DNA from: Beroe ovata
Taxonomy: Eukaryota > Ctenophora > Nuda > Beroida > Beroidae
Reading direction: 5' to 3'
Length of the DNA stretch: 43,759 nucleotides
Assembly: GCA_946803715.1 (NCBI GenBank)
Contig: CAMPET010000322.1
Span: 3,720 to 47,478 of the forward strand
The notes under the pieces were generated by a model. The model worked only from the letters and a program-made list of their open reading frames with translations, ran no database searches and was not told where the DNA came from. The position numbers were made by a program, and so were the translations under genes. Positions 33,501 to 41,700 of this stretch are shown here, one piece after another; the stretch's first letter is position 1; each line of letters begins with the position of its first letter.

Positions 33501-33908
33501 ATCAGCAAGAGCTATAGTTACCTGATTCTCCTACAGGGAACTGAAACTCCTAGCCCCTCCTGACACCTATCTATGACCAGTTTCTTCACACTTCTCTTTT
33601 CCTTGGTCACTGTCTCTTCCATCCGGTCCTCTACTCTCTGACACCAGTGTCCATTGGTAACGCCCCTCTTCCTCAGGATGGGTACTATTTCCATGGGGAT
33701 GGAAACCAGTTCTGGCTGCGTGTCAGCATGGGTCGTAACAGCACTGCCATGGGGATTGGGGAAATGGTATTGTAATTGTGTTAATGGAAAAGGCGAATAT
33801 ATTCTCTCTTCTTCCATCGATTGAAAACAGCTCTATCGAGGACAGCGAAACTCTTGAGTGCCTCTTTTCATACCTGTTGGACAAAACGAATGCTAGTAGA
33901 ACTAGCAT
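17174..33908 (-). CDS. large secreted EMI-EGF-VWC-(VWD-C8-TIL)x3-mucin-DNRLRE protein (whole gene)
   Basis: A reconstructed gene of about 44 exons, about 2,070 residues, probably a gel- or matrix-forming extracellular glycoprotein of the mucin/VWF/hemocytin type. Each proposed exon has an AG acceptor and a GT donor, and the reading frame is preserved across all joins except where a gap falls in exon 32. Approximate residues: signal peptide 1-18, EMI 42-122, EGF 124-158, VWC-like 160-193, VWD1 194-371, C8/TIL to 560, VWD2 560-715, C8/TIL to 898, VWC-like 899-985, VWD3 985-1160, C8/TIL to 1319, Ser/Thr-rich 1320-1511, DNRLRE modules 1513-1930, Cys-rich tail to 2070. Exons are listed in the part entries. 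The join across 21533-19043, where a BTB gene is nested, and the last three exons are the least certain. The segment right of 19 kb could instead be a separate gene's 3' part. Confidence 0.8.
19569..21233 (+). CDS. BTB/POZ-BACK protein, single exon, nested in the intron of the opposite-strand gene
   Basis: A 554-residue protein from ATG 19569 ([10 protein letters not shown]). The same frame is open 45 codons further up to an ATG at 19434, but that part looks unlike coding sequence. The BTB domain (about 15-115) has [20 protein letters not shown], the usual D-x-x-F/V-H-x-x-L core. A BACK-like helical region spans about 120-230 and a second one about 350-410 ([23 protein letters not shown]). 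Near 470-510 are CSKCGSRC and CINCG...HTAC, which could bind zinc. BTB-BACK proteins often act as Cullin-3 substrate adaptors or protein-interaction hubs. No Kelch, MATH or zinc-finger array is present. The gene lies wholly between exons 37 and 38 of the large minus-strand gene, and lack of introns fits a retrocopy. Confidence 0.82.
   Translation: MEWSEAISRGLLLILDSGSETDFVLSCTDGNVRCHRAVLMAQGGVLAKKVEERLADNVSRLDISRLHINQKTAMLILQVLYGGLKEQFKEGTALQFLQFAHHFDVHWMKHQLMKKFGDVLSPKNCLQLYGSPEVKQSTQLTQIIEEYYSSQFSQIVEQGNLSSASLEGVTMVTKLAGQQDSFNCFKLFSDIVNWLLANDENTKSAAQLLGELPLKKIEVSKLQNEVYDMIFNLLIIGKGDVLTQEDKVKLSGLYQAAVRDSQQVPQKSAEPEVKVEILDPEVMEKKTKNGKGELENRPETVVETSTKKSVINGDCNDDGRKQWTAGGQTVRWDIPVPGKESIISHIQSGEWPNMEYPAVRSIISHENILETEFVAVESIFLWIAADNYRKQHCEDLLRACRFSDVCPVYIRCVLTTFVTEKMVGSARLANNILRSPSGPRSGSAAPGRLAGVVDDVPLSVQRLQLGEHALTAKCSKCGSRCQVVLRVSRSLPTAVVSQLPCINCGPQRIVHTACASTLTPDVFPSMHLLPFHHLSRLLSSMDDMRIYLFKLQQS
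21533..22781 (-). CDS. part 6: DNRLRE (CBM96-like) module 1 and start of module 2 (exons 33-37)
   Basis: Exons 22600-22781, 22287-22448, 22015-22208, 21805-21913, 21533-21677. Module 1 follows the DNRLRE/CBM96 outline: a strand with [10 protein letters not shown], then [13 protein letters not shown], then a KTWGSI segment, then [12 protein letters not shown] with [10 protein letters not shown], and a closing TPIVEVCYK strand. These correspond to the family's FDL, A-L-L, tW, W-N-GNYGLLL and P-L-V positions. Module 2 begins in exon 37 (MDLTVTES...[10 protein letters not shown]...RALLYANL) but is cut off: the intron that follows contains the BTB gene and the next exon starts a fresh module. DNRLRE domains bind polysaccharide in bacteria and algae; binding here is inference. 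The assignment rests on pattern, not on a profile search. Confidence 0.6.
22895..23570 (-). CDS. part 5: Ser/Thr-rich mucin-type region (exons 31-32)
   Basis: Exons 23484-23570 and 22895-23384. They encode almost only Ser, Thr and Pro, for example repeats of [14 protein letters not shown], the pattern of O-glycosylated mucin stalks, between the last TIL and the first DNRLRE module. The DNA is a degenerate tandem array with unit near 48 bp. Exon 32 contains the NNN gap at 23079-23081 and a 34-bp adapter-like sequence at 23088-23121, so the residues around [10 protein letters not shown] are not genuine and the repeat number is unknown. Confidence 0.8.
23079..23081. other. assembly gap (NNN) in mucin repeat
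   Basis: Three Ns interrupt the Ser/Thr-coding repeat. Contig ends in such repeats are expected; true gap size is unknown. Confidence 0.9.
23088..23121. other. degenerate Illumina TruSeq adapter remnant (contamination)
   Basis: This stretch matches the reverse form of the TruSeq read-2 adapter at 28 of 34 aligned positions by hand count, including TCTTCCGATCT and GAGACGTGT. It lies seven bases from the NNN gap and breaks the otherwise regular Ser/Thr repeat. It is best read as untrimmed adapter with sequencing errors built into a contig end. Confidence 0.8.
23680..25707 (-). CDS. part 4: VWC-like region and third VWD-C8-TIL assembly (exons 24-30)
   Basis: Exons 25528-25707, 25233-25418, 24934-25114, 24719-24828, 24273-24505, 23967-24166, 23680-23853. 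Exon 24 and the start of exon 25 are Cys-rich and VWC-like ([32 protein letters not shown]). VWD3 opens with [20 protein letters not shown] and closes with [17 protein letters not shown]: the first Cys of the usual CGLCG is His. C8 has [22 protein letters not shown]3 has [14 protein letters not shown]...[10 protein letters not shown]. The donor of exon 27 (GTCTAT) is weak, but the join restores [12 protein letters not shown], as expected for VWD. The intron before exon 28 ends in a CA repeat in place of a normal pyrimidine tract. Confidence 0.83.
24511..24587. repeat. (GT)n microsatellite
   Basis: An almost pure GT run with a few TTT interruptions. On the minus strand it is a CA tract directly upstream of the acceptor of exon 28 at 24505, where a pyrimidine tract would be expected. 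Confidence 0.95.
25925..28652 (-). CDS. part 3: second VWD-C8-TIL assembly (exons 15-23)
   Basis: Exons 28517-28652, 28296-28429, 28050-28153, 27792-27886, 27424-27541, 27227-27325, 26827-26959, 26505-26629, 25925-25996. VWD2 opens with [19 protein letters not shown] and closes with [11 protein letters not shown]8 is spread over exons 19-21 ([41 protein letters not shown]). TIL2 is [18 protein letters not shown]...CVQGCACQN, and the short exon 23 ([17 protein letters not shown]) closes it. All joins keep phase. The intron between exons 22 and 23 contains the 37-bp minisatellite at 26024-26205. Confidence 0.85.
26024..26205. repeat. 37-bp minisatellite, five copies, with CACGTG and TGAGTCA sites
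   Basis: Unit starts at 26024, 26061, 26098, 26135 and 26172, spaced exactly 37 bp. Each has variants of AGTCACGTG, TTATGATG, RTCACGTGATTCACACAGG. It lies in an intron of the large minus-strand gene. Most units hold two CACGTG palindromes and a TGAGTCA or TGAATCA. Confidence 0.92.
28759..31854 (-). CDS. part 2: first VWD-C8-TIL assembly (exons 6-14)
   Basis: Exons 31736-31854, 31439-31576, 30992-31088, 30689-30867, 29991-30077, 29705-29885, 29410-29534, 28976-29082, 28759-28823. VWD1 opens with [20 protein letters not shown] and closes with [15 protein letters not shown], equivalent to the CGLCG and calcium-binding loop of VWF D domains. C8 follows ([14 protein letters not shown], then CISAVCSC...CTCVAL), then a TIL domain ([18 protein letters not shown]...GCYCHGNK). 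Exons 13-14 finish it with [14 protein letters not shown] and [10 protein letters not shown]. Part of exon 10 and its intron are duplicated nearby at 30166-30290. VWD assemblies form disulfide-linked multimers. Confidence 0.85.
30042..30290. repeat. tandem duplication of about 125 bp including part of exon 10
   Basis: The block starting GCTGGTGGTACCATGGCAAC recurs at about 30165, followed in both copies by CGTGTCAGTTGTCACATG and GAACTAGTATA. The first 36 bases are exon 10 coding sequence. The second copy has lost the CAG acceptor and cannot act as an exon. Confidence 0.85.
32395..33908 (-). CDS. part 1: signal peptide, EMI, EGF, VWC-like (exons 1-5)
   Basis: Exons 33874-33908, 33522-33743, 33187-33299, 32939-33046, 32395-32496. 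Exon 1 starts at ATG 33908 ([11 protein letters not shown]) and joins exon 2 in phase to give a short secretory signal. The EMI domain runs from HWCQRVED to [11 protein letters not shown], with the WC start and CC-GW-G-C end of that family; EMI domains mediate multimer formation. Exon 4 encodes one EGF-like domain (CENGGHC...[12 protein letters not shown]). Exon 5 encodes a short CxxCxC VWC-like segment (CSHCSCVDG...FDCPG). The symmetric phase 1-1 exons 4 and 5 are typical of shuffled modules. No promoter element is claimed upstream of 33908. Confidence 0.82.
33360..33500. repeat. short direct repeats with CTCGAGTTGGGAGTTGCTAG
   Basis: Four imperfect copies of TTCTCGAGTTGGGA plus a GCTAGTGATACTAG tail, spaced about 30-45 bp, in intron 2 of the large gene. 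No coding role. Confidence 0.8.
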
Positions 33909-35040
33909 ACCAGTATGTGTCTTTCACCACTGCAGTTGCCTTGATTTCTGCTTGCAATATGGGCTTTGAACTGTAGTCCTGTCTCAAAGATATAATTTGG
34001 TCAATAGGACGATCAGAAGTCTAACAGATACATATTATGAAGGAGCAAAATATGGATGTTACCATCGTGTGAGGGGCATAGCGGCACTGGAGCATTCTCT
34101 TTCCAGCATTTAAAACCTCCCTCTCGCCCACTCAAATGTCGTCCTTGAACTATCGTCTATCACCTGACCCGAGTACTATGTCCTTCCCCAAACACTGGGA
34201 TTTTCATGAGGCATCTCTTGCTGTTAAAACATTGGTGAAATATTGTGTTTATTCCATAGCGCATACATCATACCGTTCCATGAATTTCTGGGATCAATGG
34301 ATGTTAGGTATTTGCTTTATCATGGCTTTTCTGAAAGAAATCTTCTCAAAGATTCGGATTAAACCTCAACCTTCCTCCGCCACCTTCCTCCGCCATCTTC
34401 CTCCGCCGCCACGGTGACCTGCTGTAAAAGAATGGGTGGGGTAATGCAGGTCCATTACTCAGCCACTGCTTACCGCTATACACCAATATATGAGCAGATG
34501 ATACTGAAATAAACTTTGCGAGGAGGCTTGAAATTTCAGATCCACGTGGTTTGAATTTCTCTCATATTGACAAAAATTCTCTGAGTTATTCTGTCTCTCT
34601 CTACAATTTGTCTTCACGTGGCACGTATTATATGCGATTTTAATTCTACAAACCCGATATTCCAATCCGTCTAGTTCCCATGGTGACAAATGCATGCTAT
34701 AGCGATATTCCAATCTGTCCCTGAAATCAACATGAAATAATTCGCTCATGGATTCAGACTGAAAATACGAGGCGTATCTGAGATTCTATTCTGTCAAAAT
34801 GTGGACACTGGAAAGTATGATAATTGCTAAAAGTATAATTCATACCGAATCGATGCGTGGATCTTTATCCATGTCTTCTTTTCGCCACCATACGGAGATG
34901 TTTCCCATTCACGCACTCGAAAATTCATCCCTACATCCGCGATTTACAACGGATAATTAACATTCTACCTGCTTCATTACATAGCTTGCTATGACGTGCA
35001 TAGCTCCGTTATATGATAGCAGCTATACCTACTAGATATT
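33909..35040. other. intergenic region between divergent genes
   Basis: Separates the start of the minus-strand VWD gene and the start of the plus-strand GPCR, so it should hold both promoters. A 96-codon minus ORF at 34459-34749 shows no family resemblance. A phrase, GATATTCCAATCYGTC, occurs twice near 34655 and 34705. No TATA box is claimed. Confidence 0.5.
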
Positions 35041-36339
35041 ATGACATCCGTTGAAGAACAAGACCTCATGCGACACATGGATATTCTCCAAGTTGCTGCC
35101 TCGCCCCTCGAGCGAGGTCTCCTGGGTACCTGGTGCTCCGTGGCTTGCATCTCCTCCGTTTGCGGGAATTGTCTCCTTCTCTACGCTATAGTCCAGCATA
35201 ACGCCGTCAAACTGGATAAGATATCCTCTGCCCTCATCAAGAACATTGCTGTTGCTGATCTGGGATATTCGCTCTACATAGCCATGACACTGGTTAGCAT
35301 TATTGCCAATGGGTGGGTCTTTGGGGATTTCATGTGCGATATGGCAAACAACATGCACCTCTTCTTCGCCATTTCTGAGATTTACCTCATTTGTGCCCTG
35401 AACATCAGTAAGCTTCACTGTCTGTGGTTCCCATTAAGGTCAAGGCTGAGAGAGGCTAGGACTGGGTATATTATTGGAGCTGCCATGTGGATGGTCGGTC
35501 CAGTCATCTATTTCCTCCCAACCTCAGTGGTAGGCAGGAAGATTGTCTTCAAGCTAGCATACTACAAATGTGAGAACTTCCTCCAAGCGCAGACTAAGCT
35601 TGTTGCCATGGTGATTCCGATATTTAATTCACTGATGTTATTGTTCCTTCCACTCTTGACAATCCTGGTGACGGTGATCATCCTTATTGGGCACATCAGG
35701 AAAGCAGCTGGTGTCAGCAAACAGAGCATCATAACACTTGTTCTCATATCCACTTCATATCTTGTATCTTATCTTCCATTTGGGATTTATCATGTCATTA
35801 CCAATGCGAAGCCCGAAATTGAAGCTCATCCAGCGATATCACTGTATTTCTACAGATTTGCCAATATGATCATTTTCCTCAACTACTCCGCCAACCCTGT
35901 TATATACGTCCTGTCGATCAAGAGTTACAAGGAATTCGTGTTGGGGTCGATGTCAAAGCTGAGGAACAGAGTCGTGACGCTAAGCCAGCCGAGCACTGAG
36001 TCATCTGGAGCCTCGTATCCCAAGACAGTGCAGGTGCGTGGGAGTCAGAAAGTGGTTAAAGTCACTGCCCTCACCAGATCTGGACGGGTTTATTCTACCA
36101 GCAGTCTGAGAGAGAAATCTGAGGGAAGCTGCATGAAGAGAGGGTCTGAAAAATCCGCAACGTCCAGGAGCACCAAGATGAATCGAAGTAGCAGGGGGAG
36201 TGGTTCAAACAAAGATGATCCTGAGTGTGCAGGTGCAAGTGTGGCCAAGAACCCATTATTCGAGGCATACAATGAGGAAGATGAGGAAGTTTTTTCCCCA
36301 AATCTGGTGCAGGATTCTGCAGACACTGGTGGGTGGTGA
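35041..36339 (+). CDS. class A (rhodopsin-like) GPCR, intronless, paralog 1
   Basis: A 432-residue seven-helix receptor in the plasma membrane. TM1 has GNCLLLY (about 42-48), TM2 AVADLGY (70-76), TM3 ends ALNISKLHCLW (119-129), TM4 AAMWMVGP, TM5 near 190-215, TM6 ISTSYLVSYLPF (236-247), TM7 NYSANPVIYV (281-290) with the NPxxY signature. Cys99 and Cys177 can form the usual TM3-ECL2 disulfide. The DRY motif is missing: SKL stands in its place. TM6 lacks the CWxP Trp. A long Ser/Lys-rich cytoplasmic tail (about 300-432) ends in an acidic cluster and could take phosphorylation. The ligand is unknown. It is about 0.9 kb from a paralog on the same strand. Confidence 0.88.
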   Translation: MTSVEEQDLMRHMDILQVAASPLERGLLGTWCSVACISSVCGNCLLLYAIVQHNAVKLDKISSALIKNIAVADLGYSLYIAMTLVSIIANGWVFGDFMCDMANNMHLFFAISEIYLICALNISKLHCLWFPLRSRLREARTGYIIGAAMWMVGPVIYFLPTSVVGRKIVFKLAYYKCENFLQAQTKLVAMVIPIFNSLMLLFLPLLTILVTVIILIGHIRKAAGVSKQSIITLVLISTSYLVSYLPFGIYHVITNAKPEIEAHPAISLYFYRFANMIIFLNYSANPVIYVLSIKSYKEFVLGSMSKLRNRVVTLSQPSTESSGASYPKTVQVRGSQKVVKVTALTRSGRVYSTSSLREKSEGSCMKRGSEKSATSRSTKMNRSSRGSGSNKDDPECAGASVAKNPLFEAYNEEDEEVFSPNLVQDSADTGGW

Positions 36340-37202
36340 TACATGAACTACATCATGTTTATTCTAGCATGATGAAGCTGGAATTTTTGACATCTTTGCA
36401 TTATTCATATTGTAAACTGCTGATTCACCATATTATTCACTTGATTCATTCTTATGATAGGGTATGATAATTTGCTATTAGGAATTATGTTTTAGGTGTT
36501 TATAAAATGAGTATTACTCCCATTTTAGTTTCCTACTTTGGCTTTAAGTAGTTTGAGGTGATTGGTGAACAATCCTACACGTGATTGAGTGATTCGCAAG
36601 ACACGGGTTACACCCAGGCTACCATTCTACCAATATAATTCATCAGCGTGATCGGCCTCAGCCTGATGATCTCTCAAGCGAAAGCTTTATCCCGTGTGAA
36701 TACAGATCTATTGATGCGTGGTGAACCCGAGAGTTACCAAGTACCACACTACAACGACATGATGATTTGAATGAAAGAGACATTGCTTACGCGTGTTATA
36801 CCAGTGACCTATAAATTTGTCTCACTTTAAGAGTACTATAAGAGTCGCACTATATGAGCTAATAAGGAGATATAAGGAGGTAGAACAGTCGTCTCCTTTT
36901 ATTTTACGGAGGTAGAAAAGTTGTGGTGTGGTGACTGATGATTGTTCCCTTACGACTAATTGCAATTGAAAGCAAATAAGCGATCTTCCATTGTTCTTCA
37001 GATGGTTCCATTCCTCGATACTCGATAGAGTCGTACTCAACAGAAAAGTATTGCTCTACTGATAAAACCCCTTTTAACATAAGTCATGCTGAGGCACCGC
37101 TCAGTATGACTAGGATTGATTAAGTTTTATTGAGTGAAGTTCTGTTCCAAATGATCCTTTGCCCGCACCCTAATTCATCCACCTATCTCCCAGGCTGATA
37201 AA
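36340..37202. other. intergenic region between the two GPCR genes
   Basis: AT-rich with only shadow ORFs. A TATAAAA-like word and AAAACCCCTTTT near 37060 precede the second receptor, but I do not claim a promoter. Confidence 0.4.
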
Positions 37203-38282
37203 ATGAATGCGAGTCTGGTAGGGGAGAAGCTCAACAGAACAGAACTGTTCAACACCCCTCCACCCTTGTTAGAGAGGATTTTCCTAGGGATGTGGTGCTC
37301 CGTTGCCTCATTCAACTCCTTTGCTGGAAACATTCTGCTGCTCCATGCAAGTTACCACTACAACGTTATCAACAAAGTTGACAGGATTTCTGCACGGCTG
37401 ATCAAGCACATTGCCGTGGCAGATCTTGGATACGCTTGCTTCATGTTTGCTACTCTTATCATTATCATCGAAAATGAGTGGCCATTTGGAGACATGCCAT
37501 GCCTAGTACTCGACCTATGGCAGCTATACTTTGGTATCACTGAAATCTATCTGATCTGTGCCCTGAACAGCTCTAAGATGTATACACTCATGTTTCCTTT
37601 CCGAGCTCGCACTCTATCTGGCTGGAATGGGCGAATTATAGCTCTCTCTGTGTGGTTTGTGGTACCGATATTCCATTTCATTCCAACAGCTGTCAGCGGG
37701 AGAATATCTCTGTTTAAACTGACATACTACAGGTGCTCAGGGTACTTTGCAGCTCGCAGCAAAGCGATCCAACTCTATGCGAATGTATTGTTCCTATTCT
37801 TCCCCAATCTCCTCATTATATTCACCACCATCTCAATTTATCTTAGTGCCACACGATCCAAGAGATTGAAACTCAAAAGTGTACTCACTTTGATCTTCAT
37901 CTCCACTTCCTATCTCATTTCATATCTCCCATTTGCATTCCTCTTCTTGGCCTCTACATTCCGACCAGGCTTGAATGAGAGCTACATTTTCCAGTCCTAT
38001 GGAAAGAGGACCGTCTTTTATCTCACATTCGTAAATTTCTCAATCAATCCCTTAGTTTATGTCATTACCATAGCCAGTTATAAAGATTTTTTGAGTAATG
38101 TCTTGTCAACAGTTAGAACTAAAATCACATTTAGCAAAGACTCAGTTTCAAGGACTACTAGCAGGAACACAGAGGCTCACTCAAGAACATTCAAGAAGAC
38201 TATCCCAAAATCCGATGTCCAGGTTAACAAAGTTGCCTTGAGTCCAGAAAACATTGTTCCTCAAAGTAACACAAACTTGTGA
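37203..38282 (+). CDS. class A (rhodopsin-like) GPCR, intronless, paralog 2
   Basis: A 359-residue receptor clearly related to its upstream neighbour: both share LERxxLGxWCSVA, RISARLIKHIAVADLGY-type TM2, TEIYLICALN at the end of TM3, STSYLxSYLPF in TM6 and NPxVYV-type TM7. Here TM7 is NFSINPLVYVIT (278-289), and Cys100/Cys178 provide the extracellular disulfide. N-terminal NAS and NRT are possible N-glycosylation sites. Again SKM replaces the DRY Arg-bearing triplet. The cytoplasmic tail is shorter. Tandem orientation, single-exon structure and shared oddities indicate a local duplication. The start at 37203 is the first Met and gives an N-terminus of normal length. Confidence 0.88.
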   Translation: MNASLVGEKLNRTELFNTPPPLLERIFLGMWCSVASFNSFAGNILLLHASYHYNVINKVDRISARLIKHIAVADLGYACFMFATLIIIIENEWPFGDMPCLVLDLWQLYFGITEIYLICALNSSKMYTLMFPFRARTLSGWNGRIIALSVWFVVPIFHFIPTAVSGRISLFKLTYYRCSGYFAARSKAIQLYANVLFLFFPNLLIIFTTISIYLSATRSKRLKLKSVLTLIFISTSYLISYLPFAFLFLASTFRPGLNESYIFQSYGKRTVFYLTFVNFSINPLVYVITIASYKDFLSNVLSTVRTKITFSKDSVSRTTSRNTEAHSRTFKKTIPKSDVQVNKVALSPENIVPQSNTNL

Positions 38283-38762
38283 GTCACACAACTGCACCGA
38301 CTTAACCTGGGAGTGTGGACAATATTGAATATTTAACCAAGATCTTCTAAGCCCAACAACAGTGAATTGGACAACTCGTGGATTTGCAACTTGATCGTCA
38401 TAAACAATGAGCAAGCTGATTATTATAATATGTTGCATTTTTGTTAATTTGGGCTTAAGCTGTCCATGTTTTTTTTCATGTAGGTCGAAGATAGATTGCC
38501 CCTTGTTCCAGTTTCCGATAATATTGCTGATACTCGAAGCTCACTGATTTCAAGTTCTTGCATCCTTTTGTTCATTAGTTCATTAGACAAAAACAATACC
38601 CACTTGAAAAGGAAAGTAACACGATTAAATTAAAATAGTAAAGACAAATCATTTCATCATAAATAACCCATAACCAACCCCTGATTAATAACTTAAAACA
38701 GGACAATAAATCTGATCATTACTAATACAACGCTATACAGTATACAAACTATAATTATACAA
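38283..38762. other. region between convergent GPCR and sulfotransferase genes
   Basis: 480 bp of AT-rich sequence between two stop codons; presumably both 3' untranslated regions. No gene seen and no clear polyadenylation signal assigned. Confidence 0.5.
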
Positions 38763-41700
38763 CTAGAAACTAATATCTTCATAACCAAACATGTCAAAGT
38801 CGTTCCTATAAAAATCATTCATATACTGTTTCAAAGTACCCGAAAGCTGTGAGGTATAGAATTCGATATCCGTTTCCTTGCTATCCCCAGCAGAGTTGGT
38901 AAGCTTGAGAAAACCAGCACGATCCTCCCACAATCCAAGTGTCTCCAGAAGGTACCACAGCTCCCAGGGCTCCTCCTCCAGTTTGATGATGTAATCCAGC
39001 TGCTGAACACAGACATTACACCACTCAGAGGCCGGCGCCCAATGGCCTTCCCAGTCTTGGGTTCCTAACTCAGCTCTCTGCCTGCAGAGATGTTTGGAAA
39101 TGGTGGGCGCAATCTAGATATTGGCAGTCTCTGTAGCAGTGGTGCAAATCCGTGTTTTTCAATGGGGGGTATAATTCGTTCTCAGGGGCATATTTTTGAC
39201 TTTGGGGGGATGGTAGTAAAAATTGTTAATTAGATAATTGAGTTAGGATCGAAAATGACCGTTCACATGAAGTCGAACTCATGGGACATATCATAAGAGT
39301 AGCACAAAGACTTTGGGGAAAATGGCATTGACCATAGTGTCGCGAAATTGATATCAAAATGGGCAAAATTTCTACCGAGCGATCACAATTCCAACGTTTG
39401 AAAATGTGAGAGAACGATCAAAAACTAGAATATACTAGTACCAACTTTAGTAGCAACACCGTACGGCTACCATCTACAGTAGGTTTAAAGGTGAAAACGT
39501 CATTAGCCTGTAGCGCAAGTGGTTGGGAGTGGTTAGCTTTGGAAAAGATTAAAGATGACAGATGTTTTGCACTGTACCAATTTGCTTGTTTCAGAGGCAT
39601 GCCGTGAGCTTAGCTGGTTTGTCCACTTGGGCGTTNAACACAGACATTACACCACTCAGAGGCCGGGGCCCAATGGCCTTCCCAGTCTTGGGTTCCTAAC
39701 TCAGCTCTCTGCCTGCAGAGATGTTTGGTGGTGGTGGGCGCTATCTAGATATTGGCAGTCTTTGTAGAAATGAGTCATGTTGCTTTGTACTTTCTCAATT
39801 ATGCTATGTGGCAACGACTTTCTCTGAAGAGCGTTATTAAAGTGACAGGTCTTCATAATATTCAGGAAGACCGTTCTATAGTGACGAAAATGAATCTAAA
39901 CTCACCGTTTTATTTTTCCGACTAGCTCAGGGAATGTAGTATGTGGAGGATCGAGGTATGGATTGCCTGGTACTGGTTTGATAGTGGCATACTTGTTACC
40001 CAGTTCGATCTGCCGTCTACACTGAATATTTGGGAGGGGGGTACGTTATTCCTGATTGGTAGCCTTTAGTGCACTTAATCAGAGTTGCAATTTGCATGGC
40101 TAGAGGGTAACACTCTACGATTTCAGTTTGTGCGATGTTGAATCAATTTGCTAAAAACATATTCCGAGCTTATGTGAGACACTCCTTACCCAGTCTAAGG
40201 CCGCGTTGAATTCCGCAACAAATTCGGATCGCTTCTCTTGTTGTAAGGAAGTCAAAGTCCGAGCTAGGATGAGATCCTTGTGCATTCCTACTTGTATCAT
40301 CTCCCAACATGTCTGCGACATCTTCCAGAAACTTATCTGTCGTTACATGTGTGATCATTGTAGCTGCTATACTAAGCGAAAGTGTTCTTACCCCTAGTGT
40401 TAATACAGCCTGATTTTCGGGGAAAATGTCGCGAAAATGTAGAGCACAACTTCTGATATTATCACACCCAGTAAGCCCGTTGTCCCTAAAACTTGACAGC
40501 TGTCAAATTGTCACACTTACCACTCTAACGATCGGATTGCGAACAACTGTAAATCGTGTGGAACCTTCCCGCTCCTTCCTATACTCTGCCCTCTTTCCAG
40601 CACTGTAACTGGTAGGGTTCTGAGGTTGATGTAATATATGGTGTGGAGTGGAGCCGTGGTCAAGCATGATTTCGGCGAATCAAAGTTTCACTATTTTTCA
40701 AATTGGAACACACTCGCAGGGCGTATTTCCCGAGAAGATTCAAATGTGGGTGTTCAGCGTTTGGGTCAACGAATCTGTGAACCCAATAGTTTTTCCATGT
40801 TGTACTGCTAGCTTTGTACGTTGGGCACCATGTCACCCCTCTGTGGATGTAGTGTGAATAATTGTGATTCATGATGGACATTAACTGAACAGTATTCAGT
40901 TCATGATGGGGGTCACATACTGGATTTTGTTTTTTACAGTCATCACGTCGTGATCATACGTAGCATATATTGGTGACATATATATTGGTGTCAACATTGA
41001 ACAGATAGAAATACTAGTGTTGACACCATTATATTGATCCCCTCAAATATTGAAACATTGGACAGCTCACGCATATTATCTACAACTGGCTATAGATTAT
41101 ACTAACACAGGACTGTTTGGTAGATTTAACTAACACAGGACTGAAGTTGTAAAGCCAGTGTCTGTTGGTGTTCCTGATGTGCCTTCTCTCACAGAAACTT
41201 TGTATATACTCACGGCGCAAGTACAGGGTTTGCCCTATTTCCTGCGATAGATGGAAGACGTTATAATAGTTCTATCACGTGACTGATTGATATGATTATG
41301 ACATCGTAGACTGTCCATATATTATCAGGTAAACCCTGAGCACTAAGCAGGGGATTGTTCATGGAAGTGAGAGATGGACGTTTAATGAGTAAGATACATA
41401 AGCAGAGGGGAGGATTTGATAATTAGGAAATTTTTCGCAGATGATCATTGATTATGGGTGGTTACAGAGTGAAGCACGGTCTTGGTAGCAGAGGTGGGGT
41501 AATCGTGTCACGCGATAGTAGGCACACACAAGTACAGACAAACAAACACACACACACACAAGTACAGACAAACAAACACACACAAACAATTATTTTCTTC
41601 TCCACACCTACAACAAGTGTCTATAATCTATATTGTGTACCTCTTTGTGTTTCCTGTAAATTCTATCGATGTCTTCTATTCTTAGTGATCTCCATGCTAT

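Noticed and set aside
34459-34749. Minus-strand ORF of 96 codons upstream of the large gene
   Set aside because: No signal peptide, domain or in-phase splice to exon 1, which has its own start and signal peptide.
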